This document shows positions 34,338 through 42,992 of a stretch of DNA of 64,000 bases, piece by piece (position 1 is the first letter of the stretch; each line of letters begins with the position of its first letter). Source of the stretch: Pseudomonas sp. ML96 (GTDB taxonomy: Bacteria > Pseudomonadota > Gammaproteobacteria > Pseudomonadales > Pseudomonadaceae). The stretch lies in NCBI RefSeq assembly GCF_000761545.1, contig NZ_JPMY01000009.1, forward strand, positions 1 through 64,000, in the 5' to 3' direction. A program made the position numbers and the translations under genes. A model generated the notes under the pieces. It was given only the letters and a program-made list of their open reading frames with translations, was not told where the DNA came from and did not search any database.

Positions 34338-35762
34338 ATGAAATTCAACGGCGAGATCAATAGCTTCATCCGTGACTTTGTTAAGGATCTCAGCGAGAAC
34401 AATGCTGCAATTTTTGCAGGCGCTGGCCTCTCAAAGCCATGCGGTTTTGTGAACTGGAAAGAGCTTCTAGCTGACATTGCAGAAGAGCTTGAGCTCAAGA
34501 TTGATCTCGAAGACGACCTGATCTCATTAGCTCAGTACCACGTCAATAAAACAAAAGGCACAGCCAAGCTCACTCGAAAAATCGTGGAAGAGTTTTCACA
34601 CCAGGCTGAGCCTTCTGACAACCACAAAATCCTATCTCGGCTTCCGATCAGAACGTACTGGACAACCAACTACGACACCCTCATCGAGGACTCTCTGAAG
34701 AAGGCGTACAAGGTTGCAGACGTTAAGCACAAGCTTAGCCAGCTGAATGTCACACGCCCCAAACGGGACGCTGTAGTTTACAAGATGCATGGATGCGTCT
34801 CAGATGCTGCCCATGCCATTCTCTACAAGCAACAGTACGAAACTTACTATCGCGACCATGAGCCGTTTGTCACGGCACTCAGCGGCGATCTGGTTTCGAA
34901 AACGTTCCTGTTCATTGGGTTCAGCTTTACCGATCCCAACCTGGATTACGTGCTCAGCAGGCTTCACACCTCAACGATCAAAACGCACTACTGCTTTGTG
35001 AAGCGCGAAGACGCCGACCCTCGCGATGATGAGGAGACCCAGCAGTACAAACGAAGAAAGCAGGACTTCCGAGTAGAGGATCTCCGTAGGTACGGTATTC
35101 AGCCGCTCCTGGTAGATAATTACTCAGACATAACTGAGATTCTCGAGGAGATTGAGCGACGCTACCTCAAGAAAACCGTGTTCATCTCCGGTAGCGCTGA
35201 ATCCTACGGCGCCTGGGGAAAGGACGAGGCATTGAAGTTCATTCATAACCTCTCTTCAGTGCTGGTTCTGAAAGACCGTCGCATCGTGAATGGATTCGGC
35301 TGGGGGATCGGCAGCGCCGTGATCAATGGCGCTCTAGATGCGATCTACCAGCACCCGGAGAAATTCTCCGAGGATCAGTTGGTCATGCGGCCGTTTCCGC
35401 AGTTCGCCAGCTCCGATCAGGATCTGAAGGTGCTTTGGGAAGAGTACCGCCAGCGCATGATCGGCCTGGCCGGGATAAGCATTTTTGTATTCGGCAACAA
35501 GCTCGATGGCGAAGAGATTGTCATCGCCAACGGCGCAATTCGTGAGGCCGAGATATCCATCGAGCAGAACAGGATTGTCATTCCGGTCGCAGCAACAGGG
35601 TTTGCAGCAGCCGAGATCTACAAGCTCGTGAAGGCGAAGCCTGAGCTGTATGACTCCCACAAGTGGCTTCTCACTGTCATCGATGAGATCGCAGATCCAG
35701 AGCTGCCCTGGACCACGATCGTGAAGAAGATATCCGAGGCCATTATCAAACTGGATCGGTAG
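34338..35762 (+). CDS. thsA: Thoeris effector ThsA (SIR2-STALD NADase)
   Basis: The 474-residue product has the length of known ThsA. The SIR2 domain (about 1-280) shows AAIFAGAGLSKPCGF, the catalytic-type Asn in WTTNYDTLIE (N111) and the His in VYKMHGCVSD (H151), close to the numbering of the Bacillus cereus protein. The C-terminal SLOG/STALD domain (about 285-474; TVFISGSAESYGAW, NGFGWGIGSAVINGAL, SIFVFGNKLDGEEI) binds the cyclic signal. When activated it destroys NAD and stops the infected cell. It is the last gene of a three-gene unit with two TIR proteins. Confidence 0.95.
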   Translation: MKFNGEINSFIRDFVKDLSENNAAIFAGAGLSKPCGFVNWKELLADIAEELELKIDLEDDLISLAQYHVNKTKGTAKLTRKIVEEFSHQAEPSDNHKILSRLPIRTYWTTNYDTLIEDSLKKAYKVADVKHKLSQLNVTRPKRDAVVYKMHGCVSDAAHAILYKQQYETYYRDHEPFVTALSGDLVSKTFLFIGFSFTDPNLDYVLSRLHTSTIKTHYCFVKREDADPRDDEETQQYKRRKQDFRVEDLRRYGIQPLLVDNYSDITEILEEIERRYLKKTVFISGSAESYGAWGKDEALKFIHNLSSVLVLKDRRIVNGFGWGIGSAVINGALDAIYQHPEKFSEDQLVMRPFPQFASSDQDLKVLWEEYRQRMIGLAGISIFVFGNKLDGEEIVIANGAIREAEISIEQNRIVIPVAATGFAAAEIYKLVKAKPELYDSHKWLLTVIDEIADPELPWTTIVKKISEAIIKLDR

Positions 35763-35773
35763 CGGTAGCCCCC

Positions 35774-35806
35774 TGCCTTAGGGCCCTATATGAGGCCCCT
35801 AAGGCA
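35774..35806. terminator. hairpin after thsA
   Basis: TGCCTTAGGG (35774-35783) and CCCTAAGGCA (35797-35806) form a perfect 10-base stem 12 bases after the thsA stop. No T run follows on either strand, so it may be a transcript-stabilising or weak terminator structure. Confidence 0.5.
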
Positions 35807-35914
35807 AGCATCACCGGCGCTGAAACTCAGTTGGTGGCCATCACCACCACCCGCTGCTTGATAGAGAACCGGGTTCGCAGCATCTATCACCGACCTGTAG
35901 AGACATCCCGCCCA

Positions 35915-36868
35915 ATGCAAGCGATCGCCGACAAGATCCGTCACTACCGCAAGACGTTCCGCCCTCAAGCCTTCTATGCGCTCGATTCACTGGCTCTGTG
36001 GCTATCCATCACACTGGCAACGACCATTCTGGGCTTGCTGTTCTTCGACCTGTACCTGCGCATCGCCGAGAGCACACATTTGCTGGGCAAATCCGACCAG
36101 GCATTGCTGATGGTTTGCGAGTTACCCATGGTGTTCGGTCTGCTGCAAACCTACTTTCAGGGCGCAGAGCGTCGCTATCGCATGCTTTACCCGGCTGCCA
36201 AGCGAGTCCAGCTCAGGACGCCGCATGACTCGCTGGCGAAAGAAAAGCGAGCCTATCTCCGTGAGACCTTCGGCCACGAGGGTGACCTCCGCGTATTGGC
36301 CAAAACCCTCATTGAGGAGTGGGAGTGGCGACGTGAGCTTAAAGCTAGAGGCCAAGAACCTTTGCTACGTCGCGCTGCAGGATTCTTCAAGCTACCGTCA
36401 CCTGGCAACTTCGCCGCTTACCTGACAGGTCTTGTCGCCATCCTGGCCGGTATCGTCATCGCCACGCTGACTAGAGAAGCGCTCTTTTCCGACCTAGAGC
36501 AGTTCCTAGCGGATGCCTGGAACCTGATCCTCCAGCTCTGGCTAATTGTCGTGCTCCCAGTAGCCATCTGCATGCTGCCCAGCGCGGTGATCCTGACAGG
36601 CCTCAAGCAGATTGGTGAATCGCTCCTCGAGCGATTGGACGATCAGTATCTTAGCTACACCGACTTCTACCGGTTCATCTCAGAACTGTTGGAATTGCAC
36701 GACAGAGGTGAGCGCCTGCTCTTGCGAAAGACAAGAGCGTGGGCTTACTGGACCGTTCGACTGACTATCTCCCCGATACAAGACCTACCACGCGTGGTGC
36801 GGCGTATTCGCCGCTCCAGAGCTCTGGCTCGTCGGGTAGCTAAAGCCCGGCATCCGGTCCTGCAGTAA
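35915..36868 (+). CDS. multi-helix membrane protein, unknown family
   Basis: The start is uncertain: ATG at 35915 (MQAIADKIRHYRK) or a TTG at 35831; neither has a strong ribosome site. The protein of about 317 residues has membrane helices near LALWLSITLATTILGLLFF, ALLMVCELPMVFGLLQTYF, LVAILAGIVIATLT and LWLIVVLPVAICMLPSAVI, with a charged cytoplasmic region between the second and third and a basic C-terminal tail rich in Arg. I do not recognise it. It follows thsA on the same strand with about 150 bases between. Confidence 0.65.
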   Translation: MQAIADKIRHYRKTFRPQAFYALDSLALWLSITLATTILGLLFFDLYLRIAESTHLLGKSDQALLMVCELPMVFGLLQTYFQGAERRYRMLYPAAKRVQLRTPHDSLAKEKRAYLRETFGHEGDLRVLAKTLIEEWEWRRELKARGQEPLLRRAAGFFKLPSPGNFAAYLTGLVAILAGIVIATLTREALFSDLEQFLADAWNLILQLWLIVVLPVAICMLPSAVILTGLKQIGESLLERLDDQYLSYTDFYRFISELLELHDRGERLLLRKTRAWAYWTVRLTISPIQDLPRVVRRIRRSRALARRVAKARHPVLQ

Positions 36869-36957
36869 GCCGGCCCGCAAACGAATCAGCCGGAATGGCA
36901 GCATAGGAAAGCAGCTCGTATATTCGAAGCCTCGACCAGCCCTCAGGCATCCCCATC

Positions 36958-37671
36958 TTGAAGAGATCATTTCGAAGCGCGCGAACCTGGTTTAAATCAA
37001 CGCTGCCATTCTTTAAGCGCACTCTATTCATTGCATTATCCGTGACCGTCTTTTACCAAGGACTCTGCGCGAGCTACCGCCTGCTCGATGATGGAATGAT
37101 CGAAGGCAGCGACTTCGTCACCCTAGTAATCACGGTAGTGGTAGCCAGCTTTGCCCTCGCATTCCTGAGCGAGCTTTCTGAAGTCTCGATCGGCGGCTAT
37201 GTGATAAAGCTCCGCGAGGCGAAGAGAGAAGCAGAAGTAACCATCAGCCAACTCCGCGATCTACTTGTTGCGACCTTTGAGCCACAGCTCGAGATGGCCA
37301 TGCAGGCGGGGGGAATGTTTGGTGACGCGCGAGCCTCAAGGGACTCTAGGGTTGACCGATTCCTTCGGTTGGTGGGGTCAATCGACAAAGCTGGGGTTAC
37401 AGAGTCTTTGAAGCCTCAGATACGAGACAAGGCGACGCTGCTTGCAAAGCTTCAGTACGCCCGGGTGTCCGACCTAACGAAGGCTGAAGCCATTCGCTTT
37501 GATCCTGGTATCCCACTGCCGCTTCCAGCAGAGGTCAAAGCTGGGATATTTAAGGAGACGTCACGGGATACCGTAGCTCAGCTGTACCGTCTCACTCCCG
37601 CCGCCATGCAGGAGCTGGCCGATGACGCGGTCGAGGCCTACAGCAAGCTGTACACGCTAGCCCAGCTGTAG
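36958..37671 (+). CDS. membrane protein with cytoplasmic helical domain
   Basis: From a TTG at 36958 the product has 237 residues, with hydrophobic segments TLFIALSVTVFYQGLCASY and FVTLVITVVVASFALAFLSE. A long charged helix follows (YVIKLREAKREAEVTISQLR), then a helical cytoplasmic domain with a VSDLTKAEAIRFD motif. No family is recognised. It lies 89 bases after the other membrane gene and could form a pair with it. Confidence 0.6.
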   Translation: MKRSFRSARTWFKSTLPFFKRTLFIALSVTVFYQGLCASYRLLDDGMIEGSDFVTLVITVVVASFALAFLSELSEVSIGGYVIKLREAKREAEVTISQLRDLLVATFEPQLEMAMQAGGMFGDARASRDSRVDRFLRLVGSIDKAGVTESLKPQIRDKATLLAKLQYARVSDLTKAEAIRFDPGIPLPLPAEVKAGIFKETSRDTVAQLYRLTPAAMQELADDAVEAYSKLYTLAQL

Positions 37672-37693
37672 ACCTCAATCTGTCATACCCAAA

Positions 37694-38319
37694 CTAGAGG
37701 GAGACCAGCTCCGCCAGCTTCGCCGCGATGTTTGCCATCGAATCCTCCGCGGTATTTAGGCCACTTCTCGAACCCAGCAGCGGGCTCACTTCGCGAAGAG
37801 CTTCGTATGTCGTGCCATGAACGATGGGAACGAGCAGATCACGCGCCAGGAGTGCCGAGAGCTTCTTATCCGCAATCCCCTCTCCCGCGAGGCGACGTAG
37901 CAACGCAGGGGTCACCAGCACGACCCCTACACGCGACGCTGCCAGCCCCTTATCGATTTCGCGGAGCAACGTTGTCCCGAGAAGAACATCCTTCTCGCTG
38001 AACCAAACGGAAACACCGCGCGACTCGAGCAGGTCGTGCAGATCCATGGCCGCGCCGTTCCGGTCGTCCCATGCATGGCAAAGAAAGACGTCCCGAAGAT
38101 TGCTTACAGCAGCGCGCTTTTCGACGGTCTCACGGAATGGCGTGTAGAGTCCGCGCCTCGGCCGGCGTATACACCAGGTAGGAACTTGATCGCGACCAAC
38201 GAGGTTTTTACGCCGCCGCCACCTCCGGCACTGCTGCGGCCTCCCCCACCACTACCTCCGCTCACGAACGATGGATAGGGTGATGGCGAGTAGGTGAGTC
38301 GACCGTTTGTTGAGACCAA
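37694..38319 (-). pseudogene. TIR-domain gene with Gly/Ser-rich N-terminus and a frameshift
   Basis: The C-terminal frame encodes a TIR domain: NLRDVFLCHAWDDRNGAAMD, GVSVWFSEKDVLLGTTLLRE, GVVLVTPALLRRLAG and VPIVHGTTYEALREVSPLLG. The first of these is upstream of the only in-frame ATG (38047), and no start codon lies further up in that frame. The Gly/Ser-rich leader (FVSGGSGGGGRSSAGGGGGV) is in a second frame that begins at a TTG (38319) with GGAGAGG upstream. Total length 626 bases is one short of a multiple of three, so a single lost base between about 38215 and 38140, or a -1 ribosomal shift at an A5 tract (38205-38209), would join them. Confidence 0.7.
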
Positions 38320-38322
38320 GCC

Positions 38323-38613
38323 TCAACCTCTCCGGAGAGAGCGAAGGTACTGGTTATGCTCATGGTGATTCCCATGTCTTATTGGTTTGTAACAGTCGCA
38401 AGGCGCATCTGAGAAGATGCCGTTATCAAAATATATCTGAGTACGACTGTTGTCAATAGTGAGCAATGGCGTGCCTAATCGCGCCCAAATCCATCCATCA
38501 AAGCCCTCTAGAATGGGCATTTCATGGCATTTGTCATTCAGGAATGGCGAGTCGGACCTGTACGAATATTCGACTGAAGCGCTATAGGTCGCGCAGCAGA
38601 ATGGGGCAACCAT
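38323..38613 (-). CDS. possible small hypothetical protein upstream of the TIR gene
   Basis: A 96-codon frame is in the same phase as the Gly-rich TIR leader and is separated from it by one TGA. The composition (GFDGWIWARLGTPLLTIDNS) looks protein-like but no family or ribosome site is recognised. It may be a real gene or a fortuitous frame. The remaining 250 bases to the mvaT hairpin hold nothing identifiable. Confidence 0.25.
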   Translation of the reverse strand: MVAPFCCATYSASVEYSYRSDSPFLNDKCHEMPILEGFDGWIWARLGTPLLTIDNSRTQIYFDNGIFSDAPCDCYKPIRHGNHHEHNQYLRSLRRG

Positions 38614-38831
38614 CGGCTGATGGGCCCAGAAGGGGGCAGATTTATGAGCCTGGAAGGCTAAGCAGGTCTCGCCCGAAAACGCATGCTCGCCGGACTTGGA
38701 GGCCTACCTGATCGGTATCGACAAGAAGATGCCGAGGGAACGAGATGGAGGGCAAACCCGGAGAATCACTAGATGGTTGATCGACTGGAAGGTCAGGCCC
38801 AATCGCTCATTGGATTACTCGTGCTTGGAAG

Positions 38832-38856
38832 GTGCGGTACCGAAGGGGTACCGCAC
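38832..38856. terminator. hairpin after the MvaT-type gene
   Basis: GTGCGGTACC (38832-38841) pairs perfectly with GGTACCGCAC (38847-38856) across a 5-base loop, 9 bases past the mvaT-type stop on the minus strand. There is no T run, so it is a possible factor-assisted terminator. Confidence 0.6.
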
Positions 38857-38865
38857 AGCACTGCC

Positions 38866-39228
38866 TTACTGCAGCCAGCTCTCTACTTTTTCGGCGCCGT
38901 ACTTTTCCTTCCAGGCCTTAAGCACTTTGTGGTTCCCGCCTTTGGTTTCCACCACCTCACCGTTTTCCGGGTTCTTGTAGACCTTGACCTGGCGCTGGCG
39001 GCGCGGGCCGCGACCGGCCGAGGAAGACGGAGAAACTCGGCCGGCTTGTGGGTCGAGGACGTTAATGACATCGCGCAGGCTCATGCCATATTCACCCAGC
39101 AGCGCGCGCAGCTTTTCTTCAAACTCAATTTCCCGCTTGAGATTGCCGTCGTTTTTCAGCGCATCAAGCTGTTTCAGTTGAGCGGCGATTTGGGCTTCAA
39201 GAGCCTTGAATTCTGCAAGTTTGGACAT
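38866..39228 (-). CDS. mvaT: MvaT/MvaU-type xenogeneic silencer
   Basis: The 120-residue product starts MSKLAEFKALEAQIAAQLKQ, an oligomerisation coiled coil like that of Pseudomonas MvaT. It ends with the DNA-binding domain (RQRQVKVYKNPENGEVVETK, GGNHKVLKAWKEKYG). MvaT and MvaU are functional H-NS equivalents that bind AT-rich minor grooves and silence acquired genes. Here the gene stands inside the low-GC island between TIR and lipoprotein genes, so it may be an island-encoded extra copy rather than the main chromosomal one. About 380 bases of AT-rich DNA without a gene follow upstream (39229-39606). Confidence 0.93.
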   Translation of the reverse strand: MSKLAEFKALEAQIAAQLKQLDALKNDGNLKREIEFEEKLRALLGEYGMSLRDVINVLDPQAGRVSPSSSAGRGPRRQRQVKVYKNPENGEVVETKGGNHKVLKAWKEKYGAEKVESWLQ

Positions 39229-39606
39229 TGATAAGCCTGCCAGATAGAAAGTTGGTATTTGCGCCTAAGGCACTGTCAATTTAACAAGACTATCTACAAA
39301 TTATCCAGCTTAAAACATAGTAAAACTCTTATCCCGAAATAACTGCACTCATTTGGTTCGAATTGGAGGAGCACAGTGGAGGCAGCGTCAGCCCCATGGG
39401 TAAGAGAGCACGCCCACTAGAGCTCTTCTAAACATGAGTTAAACGCCCTCCGAAGCGTTGGCTCAAGTACTTGGCTCAACGCGCCTTGCGCTTTCACGCG
39501 CCATCTACTTTGCTGTCATGGCTGTCTGCCATCACTAAAAAGGTCGTCACGGAGGATGCCTGTTCGAGTGCTTCCGTCGCGCCACTACTCGCACGGAGCA
39601 TGGAAG

Positions 39607-40638
39607 ATGAAGGCACTTTTCTCACTCACAGGCGCAGCAGTGATGCTGACCCTCAGCGGCTGTAACCTCTTTACAAACTACAAGGTGCTTGAAGCAAACG
39701 AGCGCCTGGCAATCGTTACCGATGCGACGGAGCAAATTGGGAATGGTCAGTCCGAGGACTTCTCTATTACTTGCCCAGAGGCTAGCCCCGACGCCTTGAT
39801 GATGTTGGCCGGTAGCGTCAGCGGTGAATCGAAAGCAGGCGTGAATCTCGCAGCAGCGTTCTCTGAAAACGGAGCCAACATTGGCCTTCGAACCCATTCG
39901 ATACAGCTTCTGCGCGATCAGCTATTCAGCATCTGCCAGGGATACGCAAACCGAGGTCTGAGTCGATTTACCTATCAGACGCTACTGAAGAAAAACCAAG
40001 AAAACACGATCGCGCTAATGGCTATAGAGCAGTTGACCGGCGTCCTCAAAGCTCAACAGGTAACCATAAAAACTGACGCAAAAGCGGACGCCTCCTCACT
40101 AGTCAAAAAGACCGACGATCTGGCGAAGGCCCGCGACAAGCTAAAGGCTATTAAGGATCAAGAATCGCAAGAGGCTAAGGACCTAAAGACTTCGATAGCC
40201 GCCCTTGAGAAAGACCTAGAAAACAGCCAGAAATCCACAGCCACTGCTAGTGGGACCGCTGTCGTCGCCGTTCCCGAGACCAGGGACTCCAACCTAACTG
40301 CTGCTAACGTGCAGACCATTACAGCAGCCGTAACAACTCTGGCCCTTGAGGTTATAAGAAACAATAAGGCTGACATGATGTTTACGTGTTCTGACGTTCT
40401 GCAATCTCGACCGTACATACTCAAGACAGAGTTAAATGCGAAAAAGAAACCCGTGAATTTTACCCCACTTGAGTCCGCTTGCCGTGACTATGTAAAAGCG
40501 AAGCTCCTCGCTGAGACCTCCGAAGCAAACCTGCAATTAATTAAAACTGACAACACAGGCCAGACGATAAATCCGATTTTGTTTCAGAAGTTGAAGGAGT
40601 TACGAGAAACGGAGGCAGCGCCGTATACGACTCAGTGA
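39607..40638 (+). CDS. coiled-coil lipoprotein, unknown function
   Basis: The ATG at 39607 starts a lipoprotein signal (KALFSLTGAAVMLTLSGCNL; lipobox LSGC). The 343-residue protein has a middle coiled coil (KKTDDLAKARDKLKAIKDQE to ALEKDLENSQKS, about 160-205) between two helical domains with a few Cys residues. It should be anchored to the inner or outer membrane facing the periplasm. I do not recognise the family. A secreted nuclease gene lies 250 bases downstream on the same strand. Confidence 0.75.
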   Translation: MKALFSLTGAAVMLTLSGCNLFTNYKVLEANERLAIVTDATEQIGNGQSEDFSITCPEASPDALMMLAGSVSGESKAGVNLAAAFSENGANIGLRTHSIQLLRDQLFSICQGYANRGLSRFTYQTLLKKNQENTIALMAIEQLTGVLKAQQVTIKTDAKADASSLVKKTDDLAKARDKLKAIKDQESQEAKDLKTSIAALEKDLENSQKSTATASGTAVVAVPETRDSNLTAANVQTITAAVTTLALEVIRNNKADMMFTCSDVLQSRPYILKTELNAKKKPVNFTPLESACRDYVKAKLLAETSEANLQLIKTDNTGQTINPILFQKLKELRETEAAPYTTQ

Positions 40639-40888
40639 CTGAGATTCACTACCTCAAAAGGTCACGCGTCGCTTAGGAGCGTTTGAGTTAGGGGATCAGT
40701 GCTATCCTCTGCTCGCTGCCCAAGAGCTTCCTCTCCCAGACCACGTGCTGGTGATGAAACTTGGTTTCGGCGGCCTCTCGGGGCCGCCCTCCCCTCAGCG
40801 ATACCAAACCCAGGTTTCACACACCTCCAGCAGCAGCGCTAACGCCTGTGTGCTGCGCTATGCCCCACCTCGACTCAAGGAAGAGCCG

Positions 40889-41692
40889 ATGCGACGTCTG
40901 TTTCTCCTCCAACTGCTGGCATTGAGCTCTTGCACCCCGGTAGACCTCATCTCGCCTACACCAGAATCACCGCGGGAAGCTCCTGCAGTCCTTACCGACG
41001 GAGCTCCACTGGAGAAGCTCGACTATGGCCGCTTCCAGATCTGGTATGACTGCCAGCTGGGTGAGCCTCATCGCTTCACATACATCGTCGGCCGCGACAC
41101 AGGGAGCCTAGTGCGGGTAGACAATTTCCGTATAGACAGAAGTCTTCCTCCAGATTGCAAAGGCCAGCACTCTGCTGAGTCATATAAGGAGCCCAAAGGA
41201 TTCCATCGTGGTCACCTCGCACCGAACAACCATTTTGACGACAGTCGCCAGGCGATGAACGCCTCCAACCTGATGACCAACATCGTCCCCCAGCTCGCCT
41301 CCCATAACTCGTATACCTGGTACCAAACCGAGAAGCTGACCGAGTGCCTGCGCGATATCAGGCCAGTCCGAGTTATTGGTGGAGTGGTTTTTGGCGATGG
41401 CCCTAAAGATCTGGAGAACGACGGCTTCGTTCAGTCTCATGGCATAGCCACGCCGGAAGCTTTCTGGAAAGTGCTACTGACCGAGGATCAGGTAGGACAG
41501 CCCATAGTGATTGGGTGGTGGATACCACACGAAGCCAACCTCGGTACCAATCTTGATCCCTTTGTTCGGACGGTCCGTGAGATCGAGATCCTACTTGGCC
41601 CCTACGACCTACCGATCGACGTACCCGAGGAGCTAAAGGACATTCGCCCCTCCAGCAGCTGGCCAGTGCCTGCAGGCTGCAATACCGAGTGA
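40889..41692 (+). CDS. lipoprotein DNA/RNA non-specific endonuclease (NUC1 family)
   Basis: The ATG at 40889 has AAGGAAG 5 bases upstream. The product has 267 residues. A lipoprotein signal (FLLQLLALSSC) precedes a betabetaalpha-metal nuclease domain: GFHRGHLAPNNHF carries the catalytic His (H109; the family usually has DRGH, here HRGH), and ASNLMTNIVPQLASHN carries the metal-binding Asn. Enzymes of this family cut DNA and RNA without sequence preference, outside the cytoplasm. Anchoring in the envelope could let it destroy incoming DNA or act as a secreted effector; neither is shown. An immunity gene of the NuiA type was not recognised. Confidence 0.9.
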   Translation: MRRLFLLQLLALSSCTPVDLISPTPESPREAPAVLTDGAPLEKLDYGRFQIWYDCQLGEPHRFTYIVGRDTGSLVRVDNFRIDRSLPPDCKGQHSAESYKEPKGFHRGHLAPNNHFDDSRQAMNASNLMTNIVPQLASHNSYTWYQTEKLTECLRDIRPVRVIGGVVFGDGPKDLENDGFVQSHGIATPEAFWKVLLTEDQVGQPIVIGWWIPHEANLGTNLDPFVRTVREIEILLGPYDLPIDVPEELKDIRPSSSWPVPAGCNTE

Positions 41693-41711
41693 TCGCTTAC
41701 CAAGCGATCAC
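41689..41711. terminator. hairpin at the nuclease stop codon
   Basis: GTGATCGCTT (41689-41698) and AAGCGATCAC (41702-41711) form a perfect stem with loop ACC; the TGA stop of the nuclease gene is inside the left arm. A TTTT follows at 41725-41728, so it is probably a modest terminator. Confidence 0.6.
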
Positions 41712-41774
41712 ACTCGAAACTCGGTTTTAGATGCAGCTTTAATAGGGATAGCTGCAATCAGCACTTGGCCACTT

Positions 41775-41806
41775 AATTTGTTTGCAGCAAAAGCTGCAAA
41801 CAAATT
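41775..41806. terminator. 14-base perfect hairpin between convergent genes
   Basis: AATTTGTTTGCAGC (41775-41788) pairs fully with GCTGCAAACAAATT (41793-41806) across AAAA. It sits between the convergent nuclease and tniQ genes, 21 bases from the tniQ stop, where a bidirectional terminator is expected. No transposase gene adjoins it. Confidence 0.6.
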
Positions 41807-41826
41807 CTCCTTGAGATATTTACTGC

Positions 41827-42762
41827 TCAATACTGGATTAGCTTTAAACCCTCAGTCTCTGCAGAGTCCTTCCAGACATCCCGCAAATTTTTCACGACCA
41901 CGCCTGCCTGCTCTGCTGACACAACAAAACCCCTAAAGTCATCAAACAAAGAGAACATCATTCGATAGTAGCCCTGTACAGATGAACCAACACGCCCACC
42001 CACGCGGCGACGGTACATCATTTCCTTCATTAGTTTTTTAAGCCCAGGCCTCATCCAATCCAGCACTGAATTCTGACAGTAATTACTTATGGCAAACTGT
42101 CTTGAAATGTCCTTCAGAAAGCAGAGATCGTAAAGCCGCTGCCAAACAACCTCATCTACATCATTTAAGCTGTAAGCCCCCTCATACTCACTCAAGTCCT
42201 GCAAAAATTTCGCATACTTCAACTGCAGAGGGTCTGCATTTTTGTCTGGGGCGCAATCCCTCAGAGAGACCCCGCAAGAGCAACCGTTCCACAGGACATC
42301 CATTTTTTCTTGCGACACACCATACGCCGCAGCGCAGCCAGGGCAACGAGTAATCAAATTAACATTGTGAGCGCTACAGACTAAAACATTCTCCCTTTGA
42401 TGACCTCTACGCCAATATGTAAAGCCGTACGCCGCCCAATCTTGCTTAACGCAAGCGATACAAATTCTTATATCTCTAGGTCGGCATGCATATGCACCCA
42501 TGAACCCTAAATCCCTACCCTCTCCCTCAAACTGCCTACCGACGTAGCAGTGGGTATGCCGCAAAGCAAATTCATAAACACCACCGCTGTAACCAATGCT
42601 TTTCGCGAAACCCTCTAATTTGGAGCGACTCCACTTTGCAGTTGGCGGACGTATCTCACCGCTGACGTATGAAATACTTCGTTTTTGGTGAAACATCTTC
42701 TGCCTATACAGGTAAGACCCAAGCGCCTCATCTACTTGAATTTTTAACTGCACATCTATCAC
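41827..42762 (-). CDS. tniQ: TniQ-family transposition targeting protein
   Basis: The 311-residue product shows the TniQ/TnsD zinc-finger layout: RICIACVKQDWAAYGFTYWR, then ENVLVCSAHNVNLITRCPGC, then WNGCSCG. The N-terminal part is short compared with TnsD. TniQ proteins pick target sites for Tn7- and Tn5053-like transposons with TniA/TnsB and TniB/TnsC, none of which are present here. It is the last island gene before the core. Repeats that look like a transposon end lie 230 bases upstream of its start (42993-43052). The element may be incomplete or mobilised in trans. Confidence 0.85.
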   Translation of the reverse strand: MIDVQLKIQVDEALGSYLYRQKMFHQKRSISYVSGEIRPPTAKWSRSKLEGFAKSIGYSGGVYEFALRHTHCYVGRQFEGEGRDLGFMGAYACRPRDIRICIACVKQDWAAYGFTYWRRGHQRENVLVCSAHNVNLITRCPGCAAAYGVSQEKMDVLWNGCSCGVSLRDCAPDKNADPLQLKYAKFLQDLSEYEGAYSLNDVDEVVWQRLYDLCFLKDISRQFAISNYCQNSVLDWMRPGLKKLMKEMMYRRRVGGRVGSSVQGYYRMMFSLFDDFRGFVVSAEQAGVVVKNLRDVWKDSAETEGLKLIQY

Positions 42763-42992
42763 CCAATTGCCTATTTAAACTCAGGAGAGAGCCAGCTCTA
42801 ACCTGACGAAAACCTCGCCGCTGCGGCAATTTGCAAGACTACACGGTTCTTACAATGCGGCGACTCGCTGCCGTGGCGAAAGCTCGATGCTAAACAGCCC
42901 TACCAAAGCTCAGCCAGCAATCAAACACCTAACTGGGCAGGATGGAACTCTCCACCTCCCCCAGCACCCGGCCGACCACAACCCAGCGGCGG

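Noticed and set aside
41775-41806. Perfect 14-base hairpin considered as an insertion-sequence end
   Set aside because: It is a single compact palindrome between two convergent genes, with no transposase or second copy seen. A bidirectional terminator explains it better.
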